A stretch of DNA of 64,000 bases. Source: Chromobotia macracanthus. Its lineage: Eukaryota > Chordata > Actinopteri > Cypriniformes > Botiidae. Position numbers and translations under genes: made by a program. Every line of letters begins with the position of its first letter. Position 1 is the stretch's first letter. The DNA lies in contig JAZGTH010000007.1 of assembly GCA_036877525.1 (NCBI GenBank), positions 9,051,501 to 9,115,500 of the forward strand. The letters are read 5' to 3'. Below, in pieces: positions 44,118 through 59,380 of this stretch. The notes beneath the pieces were generated by a model, which had not been told where the DNA came from, made no database searches, and was given only the letters and a program-made list of their open reading frames with translations.

Positions 44118-44337
44118 TTTCACAAGCGAGATGAAACAGAAGCAGCACACCAACAGTTCAACCTTTCTTTTGCGGACTGAAGCTTGAGGAGACGCACTAC
44201 TTCGCTTGCTGTGGATTTCAGGGTTATCACAGCTGCCTCCCGTCTCCAAGTTCCCTCTATGCGCTGGGCTCTGCCTGTGCCTTCTGCCCCTCCTGCTCCG
44301 TTGCGCACCTCTGCGGAAAGCTCAGACGTGTGGAGCG

Positions 44338-44364
44338 CTTTTATTTGACCTCCACATTCCGCCC
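44338..44364 (-). promoter_or_regulatory. fn1: fn1 core promoter: TATA-like box and GC box
   Basis: Minus strand ATAAAAG (44338-44344) lies about 220 nt before the start codon, with GGGCGG (44359-44364) just upstream. Transcription would begin near 44310, leaving a 5' UTR of about 190 nt, in line with the TATA-containing mammalian FN1 promoter. Placed by sequence only. Confidence 0.55.
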
Positions 44365-47300
44365 GGGAGGAGGAACCACCCGTACACACGCGTAAAAAAG
44401 CGTCAACCAGCCACACAGAAACCCTAAAGCTCACATTTTGTGTGTGCGTAAAGGTTTCTGGGTAATTGTGAATGCGCAATGCGCGTACTTTACTTTATAA
44501 CAGTATGCATATATGTGTTTGGTTCAGTGTTTAGTAAGTGAGCAAGATATGAAGAGTTGAATTTCTGTAAGAGTTCAAGTGTGACTGTACTAATCTAATC
44601 AGTTTATCAGCAGATCAGTTGTAGAGCAAAGCTGTTTCATGCACCGTACCCAGATGGTTAAGGACGCTTCACCCATCTGATTCCAATTAAACAAATCCTC
44701 AACTTCTATAATACTTTCCTGATAGTAAAATAAACTCAGCTGCAGTTTACTACCCCCTCAGAAAGAAAGAAAGAAAGAGAATTGGTAAGGCAGGTAGAGT
44801 GGTAAATAAAAGACAATTCAGTGTGTTTAATAAAACAAGAATGTCTTGTTATTTTTCTGTTACAGCTTGGTGAACCTAGACAGTCTCTATTTTTATCTTA
44901 TATTTTATCTTTTATCTGTTTTAAGGGTATTTGCAGGTCATTCATTAAAAAAGCGGCATGATGTCATCACCCTCTTATTTTAAAACTGTACTCCTCTCTC
45001 TATGAATAAAGGTTACTGTGTTGAGAGATCTCCCATTTAAACATCACTAGACAGTTCTGTGCTTTCTGTGTTTGTTATAAACACAACCACACATGAAGTT
45101 TAATCCTTCATATGAGACAGATCAGGCTTTAACACATGATTCTGTCATTTCTGTCACTGGGCCAGATGTTTGCTTTGATGCTTTTTTCTTACATGTCTCC
45201 CCAGCACTCTCCCTTGACTCCGTCCCTGAGTTGTTCTGCCCTTCCCCAGGATGAGCGTAATCTATGGTTATGAGCTGATATGCAAGATATATTTCTCCTG
45301 AGAGGTTTATAAGCAGTTTTTACAAACATTTTGCTCAAGCTTTGAACAGCTTAACAGTTAGTCCACAGTGTTACTGCTTTGAATTTGGATGACTCTATCA
45401 GCTTATAGCTTTAGTGGTTTCTCAATGCAATCCAACTTTTAATCAAAGAAGTACAAATTATTTTTGAATCAGCTTAGCTGTGCCTTATGTTTTTAAATAA
45501 GAACAGATGATTATGCTGTGGATTGTTTGCTCAGTATCTTAAACCACTGACAGTAGTGGATGGCGACACATCTCGTTGGGGATTTTTGTAGAATGGTGAA
45601 AAGTTACTGAGAAAAGTTACTCTAAGTTTGAACTTAGAGCTGAGTCATTGTGCTAAAAGCAATGAACCCAGGGAGATCTGACTCCTCTAGCAAAGTTCTG
45701 GATGTGAGAACATCTGGATACATTTGCTATGAGTCAATGAATGACTCAAAGCCATTGATTTTGTGCATAGCTGCTCGACTGTGTTCCAGAACACATCCGT
45801 ACACAGCCATACTTCTGACAGCAGAGAGGTATTTAGGAAAAATAAAATCAAACTAACTGGGAATTGTTCAAGGAGAAGTAATGAAGTGGTTCTGTTTATA
45901 TACTTAAACTTCTGTTTATATACTTATAGATCTGTAAGAAACTAACAGACTGAATGTAATAGTGATGTGAGTAACAGTGGAGACAGTATAAGGAGGATGA
46001 GATGGACAATTTGTAGAAGAATGAATTGGAGAACAGGTGGCTGTAGGACTGCAGCTAACACAGTATATGTATACAAAACATATAAAGCCCCAGAGGTAAG
46101 GTTTTTGCTCAGATGTTGCTGTTTTATAGCTCAGGGAACTTAACTGAATGCTTAGCTGTTTCGTTTGAGTGCTCACTGTGTCTTAAATATTTCACCTAAT
46201 ATACAAATAGACACATATGAGGCAGTTGTATACATAGTGTATAGCAAGAAAAAAGTCTCAATTTGCTCTGTGTCATTGCTGTCTAGGAGAAACAATTTAG
46301 GAAATAAAGTCTGATCCGATTTGTGATTTTTCTTTTTTGTGGGTTTATACATTATGGGCAGATTTTATTGGTGATCTGAAATATGTTATTGAAATGTAAT
46401 TTTGACAAACAGTGTAAGGGATGGTATTTCCTCATTCAAACGGATAGGAACTGTACTTGTACAGAATGCTTTATCAGCTAGATAAAAAAATAGCTGCCAG
46501 GGGGCATTGCTAAGATGGCTTTCAAATGAACTGACTTGTCTGAAAGGGACTTTGCTAACAGCTAGTCTAAGCCTTTTTGTAATCTCTGTATCTCCGCTCC
46601 AGTGTATGACATCATTGTCCCAAAGGACAGGGGCGGAGTACAGCTGCAACCCCCATCAGTAGACACCACTAAACCCCTGCAACCACCACTGAATCTAAAA
46701 TCAACTCACTCCTCTTTCAGACCAAAAACTTTGTATCTTTTTACACTATCTGAAGTTCTTTTAAGTGTGTTTGGTTTCTGTTGTGGACTGAAGTCATTGA
46801 AAGAAGGATATTTGTATTATCTACACTTACAAAAATGAAATACAAAGTGTCCAAAATTCGTAGTTTTCCTCTGAGAAAAAAAGCAAAAAAACAAAAAACA
46901 TAGTCATAGCAGAATTTGTGTGTGCATCTATGGATTTCCATCTACAGCTCTACCAGATGTGCTTTCAATGGCTGCAAGCAAAGGAAGCCACAAAATGATA
47001 AAATTGCTTGTTAGAGAAACAAGAGGAAGTTTCAAGTCAGTTTCTGGATACCATTAGAAGGGTGTTTGTATATTTAAACAAACTGTTCATGATGCCAAAG
47101 AGACTTCCGCTCTGATGTCATTATTGTTTGTGCATCTCTGTGTGTGTTTATGTGTGTGAACACGTACATGTGAGCTGGTCTGTGTGATGTCTGTGAGGTT
47201 TTTAATAGAGCTACAGAGAGTTCTTGCAGACAACATAGTTACATATACTGTCCTTTTATAATTAATAGCCTAACCTGTACTGTAACTACTGTATACCCCA

Positions 47301-50300
47301 GCACGGATTCACGGTTTCATTACCATGACAACCCAGTTTGTAGATTAGTCAGTTTCGTGATGTCTTAGAAATACTGTTCCATAGACTGCTCACCAAAATG
47401 AAACGTTGAGAAGAGGATGGAGGGTATCCCTAGTTACACCAAAACACACTCAAAGAAAAAACTGAGAGAACCTCAGCGACAGGAATGCTTACTAATTATT
47501 AAATCACAAAAAAAAAATTTTTATCTTTTGGGAAACATGACCATCATATCAGAGAAAATCTCCTACAGACAAAAGAGTGTATGTTAGTGGGCAGTTTCCC
47601 TCAAAGCTTTGTTGTAAGGAAACAATACACTACACCCCTGAGATTTGTGGCTGTGATTTGTGAACAAGCTATATAGCCTGACCTTAATTAATCCTTATGT
47701 TCTGTTCAGATTCACTTGACTGTTTAATGTATAGCGTCCTCAAGACCCTGGTGCTTTAGGTTTGAAATAATTATTTTAATGTTTCTCTGACCAAACCAAA
47801 CTCACAGATGTTACTGAAGCTTTACCACTGTGTGTTATCACACATGAGACAGACATTATGACAAAGCACTGTAACATAGTAAGATGGTCTGCAGTCAGTT
47901 CAAACCACAGCAAATACCACAACAGACTAGCAACTGACAGGATACAGTGTGTACACGCATGCTTGTATATGCAGAGAGTCTGAAACTGTGATACTCATTG
48001 TACATATTCATTGTAATGAAGTGATACTTCATTACATTTAATTGTTTTATATATCTAGGGTTGATGAGTTCCTAAACATAAGTAATGTTACATCTTTCAT
48101 GAAGAATGTTTGCTGCAATCGTTTTTATAATATGATGTTAAGTGTGATTTTTGAGCTTGTCTCTTAGACTCCAAACTGAATATAAGGGTTTTTTTAAACA
48201 CAGACTTAAAATAGATAAAATTATTTAAAATACAAAAGAAAAGAAAAGAAAAGATTCCCAACACAATTTGGGGTGGAGTGAACAAACCACAAATACAGGG
48301 TTTTGCAACAATGGAAATGTTTTGTGGAAAGAGGAATGGGTGGAGGCAAAAATAGCGCTGTGAATCTAACAGGGCCCCTGCTGAGATGATAAGGGGACTC
48401 TTTATCCATGATGAGAGGTGCCTGCACCACTGATTCCAATCTCATCTCAAACAGAAACAACAGCTGCTTATTTCTGTCCTGGTGGATGATCTGATTCAGG
48501 CAGGTCAGTTACCTGGATCCACACCTACATTCCTCCAGCTGAGCCTGTTCCAACACTGACCACCATTTCACTGTGCTTCTAACACAGCAGTATGAAGTTA
48601 CAGAGAGAAAGAATCATTGCTGGCTGTTTTTCTCTATTGTGTTTAATGGGACTAATTCATCCACATATAAAAGCTTGAGACCATCCTTAGAGTGCATTAC
48701 TCTGGTCCAAGTCTAAAAACACACATTGATGTTTGCACATCTAAGGCATTAATCACACAATAACACTGACAGATTCTAAATTACTTTTTTAAAATCCTGA
48801 ATTAACTTTAATAACTATCACATAAACCAGAACATCTGGTTTATCACCATATATAGTCCTGTGCTAAATATAAACTGATTCCAGGCTTAGAGAAGAACAT
48901 TTTAAGAGGATCATTTAAGTAATAAACATTTAGCAATAAATAATGACTCTTCCAAACTGTTGTATATAATTCAAAGAATTTTGTTACAAACTGTTACAAA
49001 ATGTTACAAACTGATCAATGGCAACTATTTATTACTATTGTTAGATGATGGAGTACTTGTTTGGTTTAGATTTATGAGTTTATAGAGCTTTAAGGAAAGT
49101 CTAGTCTTGTTCCTGGCATGCAGTATGGAGAAAGTCTTAATTTGTTATTGTTTCTGAAACACTTTCCAGATTCATATGGCTTAATCCTCCTTGGGGTTGA
49201 TTTTACAGGAGGGTGATTAAGATAGATTAGGAAAAAAAATTCAAAACAAAAACATTAAAGGTTGAAATCAGATAAACAACAGCTCAGTATACGTCCAGAC
49301 ACAGTAAACTCATTGAAATGAAAGAAGTACATGAGTGGGATTATTACTCAGAGCCATAATTGCAATGATGTTGTCATCATACAGCGTCACTAGGCAGTTT
49401 GAGTGGAAACCCTGAGACGAGGATGAACACCTGCACATCATTCCAGACGGTGCCACGGAACTGTAGTGTTAGTAATGAAAGAATTTCCTTGCTTTGGAAA
49501 TTCAATAGTGTAGATTGACAGGCGTACAGAGGAAAAGGTGTTGAGTTCTTTATTGCTCTGACACACTGAACCGTCGCAATTCCATACTTACAAAGATTCT
49601 TTCACCACCCACCAGGGTTGTAGAGTGTGAATTTGTCATTTTCTTTATGCCTTTCCCTGAGTAAAACTAAATTTTTCACCTACATCTGAATGAAGGTCCC
49701 AGAAGGCATAATTTGAATTAAAAATGACAAAAAAGTATATTTTGTCCATACGGATCCCCCTGCATTACTTTGCAGAATAAAAGAATGACATCATGTCATA
49801 CAGTAAATGAATTTGGTGTATAGTTCAAATCATGTGCTCTCATATGAAGGTCGACTGCCCCTTTTGTTATGTCTCATCATGGACACCTTCATCACAAATG
49901 CCAAAAACACAACAATTCCTATTAAATATCTATACTTCACCAAACTTAATATAGTTGGAATTTATACCTGCGGCTGTTATAAATCTGATTTTGGGACCTG
50001 TGAATAGAGTGTTAAACCTTTTCTCTCCCCCTCGAATCTCATTATGATCCCTCAGTTTCTTGTGTAGTATGGTAAAATTGTGTTTTCTGTAAAAATAATT
50101 AATCTTATTTGAAAAATATATATTTCTTATGAAAACAATTTGGTGAGGCTAGCAAAAACAAATCTGTTGAATATAAATCTTTGTCAAGTGACAATCTAAA
50201 AAAATGTACCTTCACAGCCTGATTATACATTTCACAAAAACTTTGTCTTTCAACTTTGTCTGAAGCCTTAGCAGCTACATCCATAGCTGTAGTGTCAGTG

Positions 50301-50649
50301 TAAAAGAGGCGAAAGTGGAAAGGGAGGGAATCACCCTTGTTTTCCTACCTTTCATCCTTCCAACTTGTAGCAGCTGCTGTTTTTCCAGCATTATACACCT
50401 CAACAAACTATCCACAGTGATGTTTGGACCAACAGAAAAGTGACTAAAGAAATCAATAAGAGATCCAACTGTGTTTTGGGTTTATAGTTCTGGGTCATTT
50501 TGAATACTGGGCTACCAGCTTGATTTCAGGCCACAAAGTGTGACAGATTTAACAACATAAAACATATATTGATGAACATTATAATACAGAGCAATATAAC
50601 AATAGTAATACAGTATGTTGCATATGATAAATAGGTCACTGGAGACACA

Positions 50650-50760
50650 TTTGAAACGTGTTACTGTAATACCAAGTATAACGTGATCTGTCCTGCCTGA
50701 CCACTTGTGATCAGATCACCCAGGACGGATGTTAATACCAGGTGTAAACAGGGCCTAAGG
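50650..50760. mobile_element. DNA-transposon-like fragment
   Basis: Contains CCACTTGTGATCAGATCACC and TTAATACCAGGTGTAAACAG, words I associate with a dispersed non-autonomous fish transposon. No clear termini or target duplication. Confidence 0.4.
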
Positions 50761-51799
50761 GTCCTGGGGTAAACGGCCCACAAATCTACAAAGCGGTTTC
50801 ACCCATTTGCCTGAAAGATAAATCTTATTTAAGCCTTCTTCCCATTTAATTTATAACATGTTTCGAATGGTTCACATAGATTAAAGGTTCTGTTATGTTT
50901 TATCACTGTGTTTGATGTGTGTAAGTGTGTGTAAGACTGATGCAGAACACAGACGGATCTGAGCTGTATTCTCTTCTTTAATGGCATTCTTTAGCTTAAA
51001 ATTGTAAAAAGGCAATGGGTGATTGGTGTCATCACTATTATGACATTACCTTTACAAATCACCAATGAGATCTCTTTAACATTTCAACTGTTTTTCCTAG
51101 ACAGCAATAATCAGTGAATAAGTGGAACAATTTGCTTAAAACTCCTGCATCTCAGATGTTTCTCGTGTAAAAAAGACCCAAAAATCTCACATATATCTCC
51201 ATTAGAGTTTCACAGGAGATCTAAACAATATCACAAACTGAGCTCATATTAGTGAGTAGATAAATTTTAATATGACCTCAGACTTTTATCCCAAAAACAA
51301 TAAACACCTCAAAACATTATTCCAAACCAGATTATCCTATACAACCTGTATTAATTATAGTTCCATATAACTATATCTTTCTTATTCCCTACTCTTAATG
51401 TATTTAATACCTGTCTCATCTATTTTTTTTATTTTTTCCTAAACAGTTTTAGAAAAATATCAGAGACAAAGTTGATACATAAACGAAACACAACTGAGAG
51501 TGATGACAGCTGTTCTGACTATAACCTTTCACTTCTGACTTGAAAAAACACACCCAGCTGTGCAAAAAGGGAAACATCCATAGTTTTACTTCCACAAATG
51601 CACCATTCTTATGTAATTTGTTGCTGTCATGGTTACAGTAACATTAGTGACAGGCAGCATGTCTAGAAGCATCAGTCATCATGGAGGAGCAATGGAGGAG
51701 CAACAGTTGAAATAAGGAACATGTTAGATGTTGCTTCAATGGAAAGTAATTTCTCCTGAACTCTCTGTGTTTTATCTGCGTTCCACGAATGTATGTTGT

Positions 51800-51943
51800 T
51801 CCTGTAGCTTAGCTGGTAGAGCATTAGCAGTGCAAAGGTTGCAGGTTCAATTCCCAGGGAACACATGTACTGATGAATTAAATACCTTGAATGCACTGTT
51901 AGTTTCAAGAGTCAGCCAAATGTATAAAAATGTAAATGTAGTG
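51800..51943 (+). mobile_element. tRNA-derived SINE
   Basis: The head has an A-box-like TAGCTTAGCTGGTAGAGCA and a B box GGTTCAATTCC (51844-51854). It is followed by a tail with CAGCCAAATGTATAAAAATG, like the SINE tail SGTCTGCCAAATGCATAAATG. No acceptor stem can pair, so it is not a functional tRNA. Confidence 0.75.
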
Positions 51944-54900
51944 GCTGAAATTCAGGGCTGCCCAATGGAAAGCTGTTGATCTGAGCCCTGTAAAAGCCAT
52001 GACCTATCATCATGTTCTCTTATTACCCCTTTCACAACTGTAAATTAACTGAATAAATGATGTACTCAAGTACTATGTGGTCTCCTGCTTTTCTCCATGT
52101 CTTCTTTGGAGTTTTCTTCCATGTCTGACCTGAAGAACCATAGAAGTCTGATCATGTGTCTCCTTTAGAGTGTCAGAAGATATTTTAATATCTCAAATTG
52201 TGCTCACATTTTCAGACACCAACATCAGTGAATTGTTTGAAGGTCAAAGTATCTGGGATTTGCTACCCACGTCATTTTTACAGCTCTTATTTTACTGTCT
52301 GTATGTACAATTGTCTTATTTGTGTCTTTTAATTTTTGCTGGGGAACATCAGTCAACTTGGACTGCTAGTATGAAACAACAGCGATGGTGTTCTATATTT
52401 CTCAGGAAATGCACTCAGTCTTTGTGCTGTCCCATATGTCAAAAGCATACGAACATGTGTACTTTAGATAAACAATTCTCTGGCCAGAAACTTCAACCAA
52501 CCATCTCTTGTGCAGGGTTTAAAAGCCAAAATAAATACAAATGCAAATAAAGAAGCACAGGCAGAATGTTTTAAAACAAATCTGGAAATAGGAACCAGAA
52601 TTTTATGCCTAGAACAAGCCAGAAAAAACACATCTAACTGACCATGTGCAATAACATCCAAGTGCAATAACCGCAATGCAAGAGCCCACACAGTGTTGTT
52701 TTAAACAGTGTATATGTGGATTAACAATAATTTGATAAGCTTTTAATACAAAGATTGCTACTCTATGCTATTCAGTGTCTAAGTATGGGTACTGTAACTC
52801 TCTTATGACATTTTAATAGTGTTTTTTAGTACGGTACATTGTTTCATGTACCACTATTACATTATGAAGTATTTTATGGAAATTAATTCAGAAATTGCCC
52901 ATACATTTTTTAACCCTTTATAGCTATAAAATGACATTGTCACTGGCTCACATTTTTCCCTCTTTCTCATCAAACAACCCACTGACCCAAGCTGATCCCA
53001 TCTGAGAGGATAGCTTCTGCTGTGATGATCGGCCCCTTTGGTCTGATATCAACATGATTAGATCTTGGAAGATCTTGGCAAGAAAAGGAAAGCAGTCTAA
53101 CACCGTCTGTCACGTTCTGACATGCAAATTTCATAGACTGCTCCAGATAAAACTAGGGTGGGTTATATAAGTCCTGCTCCTCAGGGTATAAAAAAACTTT
53201 TTGGCAAATCAGCTTTAACCACAACTTCAAGGGCCAGCACATTTGGACACATCTAGATAAGTTCTTTGCAATTGCCGCTCCCCAGGGGATGAAAATGTTA
53301 GCCAAGCTCCACAGGGGTTCCATCTTATCAAGTTCCTGCCCTACTTCTGCACAGGCATTTCCGCTAATACATAAACAAACCTAGATGTTTACAGTCACAT
53401 TGACTTGACATTGTTACAGGAAGTTAATCCTAAAGATTTCTTGGATGTATCTTAAACAGTGATGTGTGCATTTGCTTTGAGTTTGTGGCTTTTATTTTGT
53501 CTTCAAAAGAAATCTAACAAATTATACATTTTTAATTAAATGGATAATTTGACTTTGGATTGAATTGATCTGCTGTGTGCTTTCCCCATGCTGAGGTAAA
53601 CATGTTATGCAAATTAAGGCCTCAAAAAACTATAGTGTTGGTCTCATTCACTGTAAAATACAGATAGGTATGTTTCTCACAAAATACTCTCTCAAGATCA
53701 GGCCAAACCTTTAATCTAATTCCTTAATCCTCCTGGCAGAAATATAAAAGTTTGTTTGGACTCTGGGTGGGAAGGAACTCAACTGGACATGCTTACCTCA
53801 GATAGTGTAGTTCCCCATGCATGATTTAGGAAACACTGATAGAAAGCAAAAGCTCTTTACAGTCAATAGCTTAGATAGGATATTGGATTACAAATGCAAA
53901 AGTCGTGCAAATGGAAGACCTTCAGTATTAAAAAGCAAGAAAGAACAGATCACAGTGAGAAAGAGATAGCTGTTATTGTGAAAAATGAGCTACGAGGTGG
54001 TTCTCGGGGGATGTACAGAGCGGAAACATACACCTCTCCATATCCTTTCCGGAGAACGCGGTAATTACAGATGTTTAAAATCCATTCAGCAAGAGACGAG
54101 TTGCTACATGTAAACACACAAAGTGACATACTAAGAATCAGGGCTCTCTCTCTCTCTTGTTCTTTTCTCCATGTGTCCTTTGACCTTGAATTGTGTGACA
54201 AAGCCACTTTATTCCCACCCCCAACTGGAAGCCGGGCAAAGAACAAAGAGGTCAACACTTAGGTGATAAATTAGCATCTGGACACTCCTTTAAAGGCAAC
54301 CTGTTAGCACACCAGCATTTAGGGTCCCACATGGAATCTGCACTAGTCAATGGAGCCATTGTTAAAGCTAGTTAGTGATGTGACATGCAATAGAGCTTTA
54401 TCATGTGGCCCCAGGGAACCCTTTGGTATAATGTATGAGATTTGTGTGCAGTGGACCAGAGATGAGACAGAGTCTGAACTATGCTGCATTGTATAGTTCT
54501 TCTTACGTGGAGTTTCGAACCCAATGGATTGTTCTTTAAAGGGCTTATCATAATAAAAGCTATTCAACTTTATACACATGTATGAGTTTGTTGATGAAAC
54601 AATAGAGAATATATCATATTTTTTTTCTCTCTGAGTAGAGGTAGTGTAATGATTTGAATTCTCCAAACCAGTTTAGCATTGAAATGGGCCGTAATACAAC
54701 GTTTTGTATATTATTAGGCCCCTAAAGCAATAAGCAAAGCCTGGGAGTTACACTACATCCAAAACAAGCACATAAATAGAAAGTAATCTCTTATATAGTG
54801 CTTTCTAGGTCTTAAATACAGTCAGAAACAAATAAGCTTTTCCATGGGAGACTAAGACAGGAAGTCCACCAGACATATGCAGTAACCTCTGTGGGTTTTT

Positions 54901-57900
54901 TACATTTGGCAACATTTAAGTACTTGGTGACCAACTTAAAAAACAATTAATCATATAAGAAGCCTACTTGAACATTTACTGGTCCAAGATTCATGTGAGG
55001 AAATATTAGCTGATGTTTATGGGTATTTGTGCAGTGGGGGCTTTTAGAGTTGCCAAGGGTTGAATGATAACAAACTGCATTACTCAGTCCATGATGAGCG
55101 GACAGGAAACTACAAGTCTCTGATGTCCATCTTCAACACCCCCTCAGTCTCCATGCAACTTTCCATTGCTAGGAGACCTGCACCACAGAAAGCACCCTTT
55201 GGAGCTTGTGAACTTCTTCAAAATAGTTCTCTCCTTCAAAGAAAGTGCCTTTATTAATTGTAATTAAAAGGGAAGTGAAAACTTATTAGGAAATAAACTG
55301 ACTTATTAGGGGCTTTTGCTAATTACTCTGAACAGAGCAAGAGGTGGTTTTCTGTATAAGAGTTCCTTGGAGAATATAATATTTTTATATGTTCTCAACA
55401 TGAGAACCATGACTTAATAATAATTTGTCACAACTGCTGATAGCATTTACAGTAAGCTTTTTACTCTCAGTTCTGTGGCAGAATAAAGAGCTGCAGTGAG
55501 TTATAAAACAGGCAGAAAAGAGCAGTTATCAGCCAGATTGAGTAAGATGGTGAGGTGAAAACATGCAGACACCCCTTAATGAGATTGTGAGAACACACAC
55601 ATGGTCCTCTGCAGAACTCACAGGGAGAAATTCACTAAGAATTAATTGCACTCGCTGATGTTTATTTGCAAGCGCTGTCTGTGTTGATTTGGGGCCTGAT
55701 TTACTAAAGGAATTATGCAAATCAGGTAACAGCCAATTTGCATTCTGCAATTGTCCATCATGCAGGTCAGTTCTGATCAGTGAAAGATATACCAGACTAC
55801 CCCAAACTGATATTTTTACTGGAACTGTACAGCATCACTACACCACTGCAGTCCAGGCACCTGAAGTGCCTCTTAATAACGCAATGTCTAGATATATGCA
55901 TGTCAATGTAAAAGAACTCTGTTAAGAACTTTTAAACAGAGGTTCTAAGCAAATAAATAGCGGATTTTTGTGAATAAGATACAATATGGGCCTAATATAC
56001 AAAAAATGGAGGCATCATGATTGTACCACAAACAGAGTGTGATTAAACTGGATTGTGTTGGTTAGTAAACAAACACGTAGGATTTTGGGTTGAAATACTG
56101 CAACTGTTTAGTGAATTTGCCTTAGAGGAAGAACACACACGCACAAAGCCTTACAAAATGACTAACACATGTACTCAGATATGGCTGTCACTGCCTGGCA
56201 TTATTGTTTATAGAGTCTCTGTCATTTCCCACACCACAGCACAACAGGTTTGTGTGTGTGAGCTTTTGTGTGCGTGTACACAAAACATTCCCCACACTGT
56301 CTCACAGTGTGTGCTGGTGAGCAAAAAGATGAGGCTGATCACACACATAAATATTTTGAAGTGAAATTTTTTTTGGTGTGTTTAAGTGTCTGTAGACCTA
56401 GGAAGAATAGCAGAGGGCCAGTGTACTCAATAAATAATGAAATACAAGAGTGAAGGTCTGATTGCTGACGCAGAGGAGGGCAAACTTGTCTCTGTAATCG
56501 ATTACATACAGACTGTGTGATGAGTGAAAATCAAGCAGTGGGCCTGTCTGCACATCTGCGTAGGGGGAGGCAAAGTCTCCATGGAAGAAAATAGAGGCTG
56601 AGATAGAGTGAAAGAAGTAAATGATAGGAGGGAAATTACAAAGAAAGTGAGAATTAGAGAGGCAAGAGGAAATTATAGACCATAAAGAGTTAAAAAACAA
56701 AAGGTTAGACAGTGGGAGAGAAAGGCATGGCAGAGTGGAAAGAAATTAGAGATAAGGGAAAATTTGCCCTGATCCTGGTTATGGCAGCTGTGTGTGAGTG
56801 CGTGTGTGTCAGGAACAAGAACTCTCAGTAAATGGATTTCTAACTTTAGTCATGGACATCTTGCAGACTTTTGCACTCTTTGCCGAATGGACCAAAAAAA
56901 CGTCAAAAGACAGACAGTTGGGCCTGGGTAATACTTCCAGTGTGAGGAAAGTTTTGGCTCAGAGCTTGTTCAGTCCTTCCTGAAGTAAATGTAGCCCGTT
57001 TTTCCCTGGTCTCACATTTTTGCTAAAATATTTTCATGAGCTTTTCATTATTATATCTGGTATGCCTATCCCAGAAACCTTTTAAATGACATGCAACGTG
57101 TGCAATGCCGGGGTGTAGAAAACATTACAACAGAGCCTTCCCCTCATCTTTAAAAATACCTAAGTTTTTCAGAAACTTCAGAAGTTTGTTCCCAGCACAT
57201 TTGGGAAATGGACCTTGTAAGGCAATCAATGTGACAGCCACTGACCACTTGTGAATACCATAGAAATGAATGTGTACTGCTGTAAAATGAATCAGACTAT
57301 AATGCAGCTATTTTTGCATCGACTAAGTATAGTTCACAATATAAGTTGTTTATTGTAAAATCTGTTTTTTTCTTAAAAAAGATTATCAGACAGGCAGTCA
57401 ATTCATTATCAGTAGTATTATGTAAGGATTTGGGTAAATGTTACATCACCTTATTAATATTCCCAGCTGGTAAGGTTTATAATACAGAATCATATAAAAT
57501 TTGTGAACTGGATCATATTTTTGTGAACTGATTCATTGGAAATATCTTATTTAAAATAATGGTTTATTCACAAATTTGACATTTTCTTATGAGTTTACCA
57601 CTTGAACTCCAAGGTTGAACATTTGAGCACTCAAGATTTTTTGTTGTTTTTTTGCAGCTTTTTGAAGCTTGAAAGCTTTAGTCCCCATTCATTGTTACTG
57701 CATAGCAAAATGTTAACATTTATTTCCCCTTTTGTGTTTAACAGAAGAGAGAAAGTATTTAGGAACATAAGGATGGTTAAATTATGACAGAATTTTTATT
57801 CCTGGCAGTAATATATTCATGGTGAAGTTCTTTCCTCACTCAGGGGTGGAAAGGCCAGGTTTTTTTATTTGATTTCTCTTGAAGTCCGGGCCCTTTAAGG

Positions 57901-57998
57901 TCACGGCATTGTAAATGTCAGGAATCTTCTTTTTTCATATACCCCTGACACACAAACCCTTCATCAACTACTGCAGCCATGGCAACATGGGCGTGTCT

Positions 57999-58001
<3 letters not shown>

Positions 58002-58034
<33 letters not shown>
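58002..58034. repeat. (CA)n microsatellite
   Basis: CA run of about 33 bp, followed by AAACACACTC. Confidence 0.95.
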
Positions 58035-58044
<10 letters not shown>

Positions 58045-59380
58045 ATAAGTGCATGATGGGGAAGTGTGGCCCAACATGTTTGTCTCATTTTTATTGGTAT
58101 TTATAGATCAAACTTAGCTTAGCTGCGGATTCAGAGCTTGGCAAAAGTCTGAGATACTCCTACAATGTGGTGGAGTTTTAAATACAGATCTCTGAAGGCT
58201 TTCTAAGCATCTCAGGATGGAGGATTTTCAAAGAAGGGCTTAACTATCTCCATGGTAACACGAATGGTCAGCCATGGTTATATGTTTTTCCCGTGATGTC
58301 ATTGTGACCTGAGTCAAGGACTATTTTAGCAGGCCAGCGGTCAGAGTCTGTAAGATAATATGTGTAGCGGAAGTTTTAAGTAATGGATAAAGTGAGAGTT
58401 AAGATGGGTACAACAGTTTGAAGACGAACAGCTGAGGTCTGGACAGTCTGGGTTATGATTGTGGGATGTGTACAGGGTAAGAATAATTCCAGATGAGATC
58501 TCAGATGTTTGTCCAGGACTGCAATGAGATTAAATTGAGAGCAAACTGAGACCAGTAAACCACTTTAACTCAATAGTTTCCTCTAGACTGTGATGAGCTG
58601 GAGAGTAAATGAAGACTTTTTCTCCTCAGAATACTCTAGTAACCTCACATGGGGGACTTTTAACATGACAGAGATTTCACTCATGGCACAGCTACCAAAG
58701 TTCTCAATTTAACTCATAAAAATCTCAATGCAACTCAATGTGTTTACTATAAACTCATAATTTATGATCACATTCTTTTAAGACCAAATTATATGTGCTA
58801 TTTATATATACTTACTGTACAGTCAACAATTGTCTGAATTTTTATGTCTTCCGTATGTGTAGAAGAATATAAAGTATATTAATTAAATGAATTATAACTA
58901 AGAATTATACTTAGTCTGAGCTATGAAAGAGCAACCAGTGAGCAATAATATTCTTTTGACACAGCGATGCTCTCTGTTTCATAGGTTTTTGCTCACATGC
59001 ATGTTTATTTGAGCCTCGGGATAGTGACATAAGGGTGTAAGTCAATGTCTGACAGCTTGAGGTAATATAGAGCAGTCTATAAGACAAAAGTCAACAGGTA
59101 ACAGTCATAGAATGAACACCTCAATCTGTGCCTCTATCTGCCCCAACATATGGCCCCAGGTGAAAGGCCACCAAACAGAGATTGGGCCTCACTGAAAGAT
59201 ACGTCATGCTTTAACACAAAGACCTTCACAATCATTATCATTTCCAGTAAATTACTGAAACCAAAAGTACTCTCTGTATCTCTGTAATTTGTGACCTGCT
59301 TTTACAAAATCAAAGCAAAAACTCACAGTAACCTTTATAGAACAGTTTAACAATATTGATACTTACAACAAATACCATGT

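Larger units (their letters stand above)
44365..59380. other. fn1 upstream region, no supportable gene
   Basis: About 15 kb with short open frames only; none shows a domain or joins to others. It holds a short GAAA run at 44761-44779, a SINE at 51.8 kb, a MITE-like fragment at 50.65-50.76 kb and a CA run at 58.0 kb. fn1 enhancers could lie here, but nothing marks them. Confidence 0.6.

Noticed and set aside
51800..51862. tRNA gene
   Set aside because: A and B boxes are present but no acceptor stem pairs and a SINE tail follows.
52170..52550. 126-codon plus-strand open frame upstream of fn1
   Set aside because: No recognisable domain, no splice partners and a hydrophobic/cysteine mix typical of chance frames.
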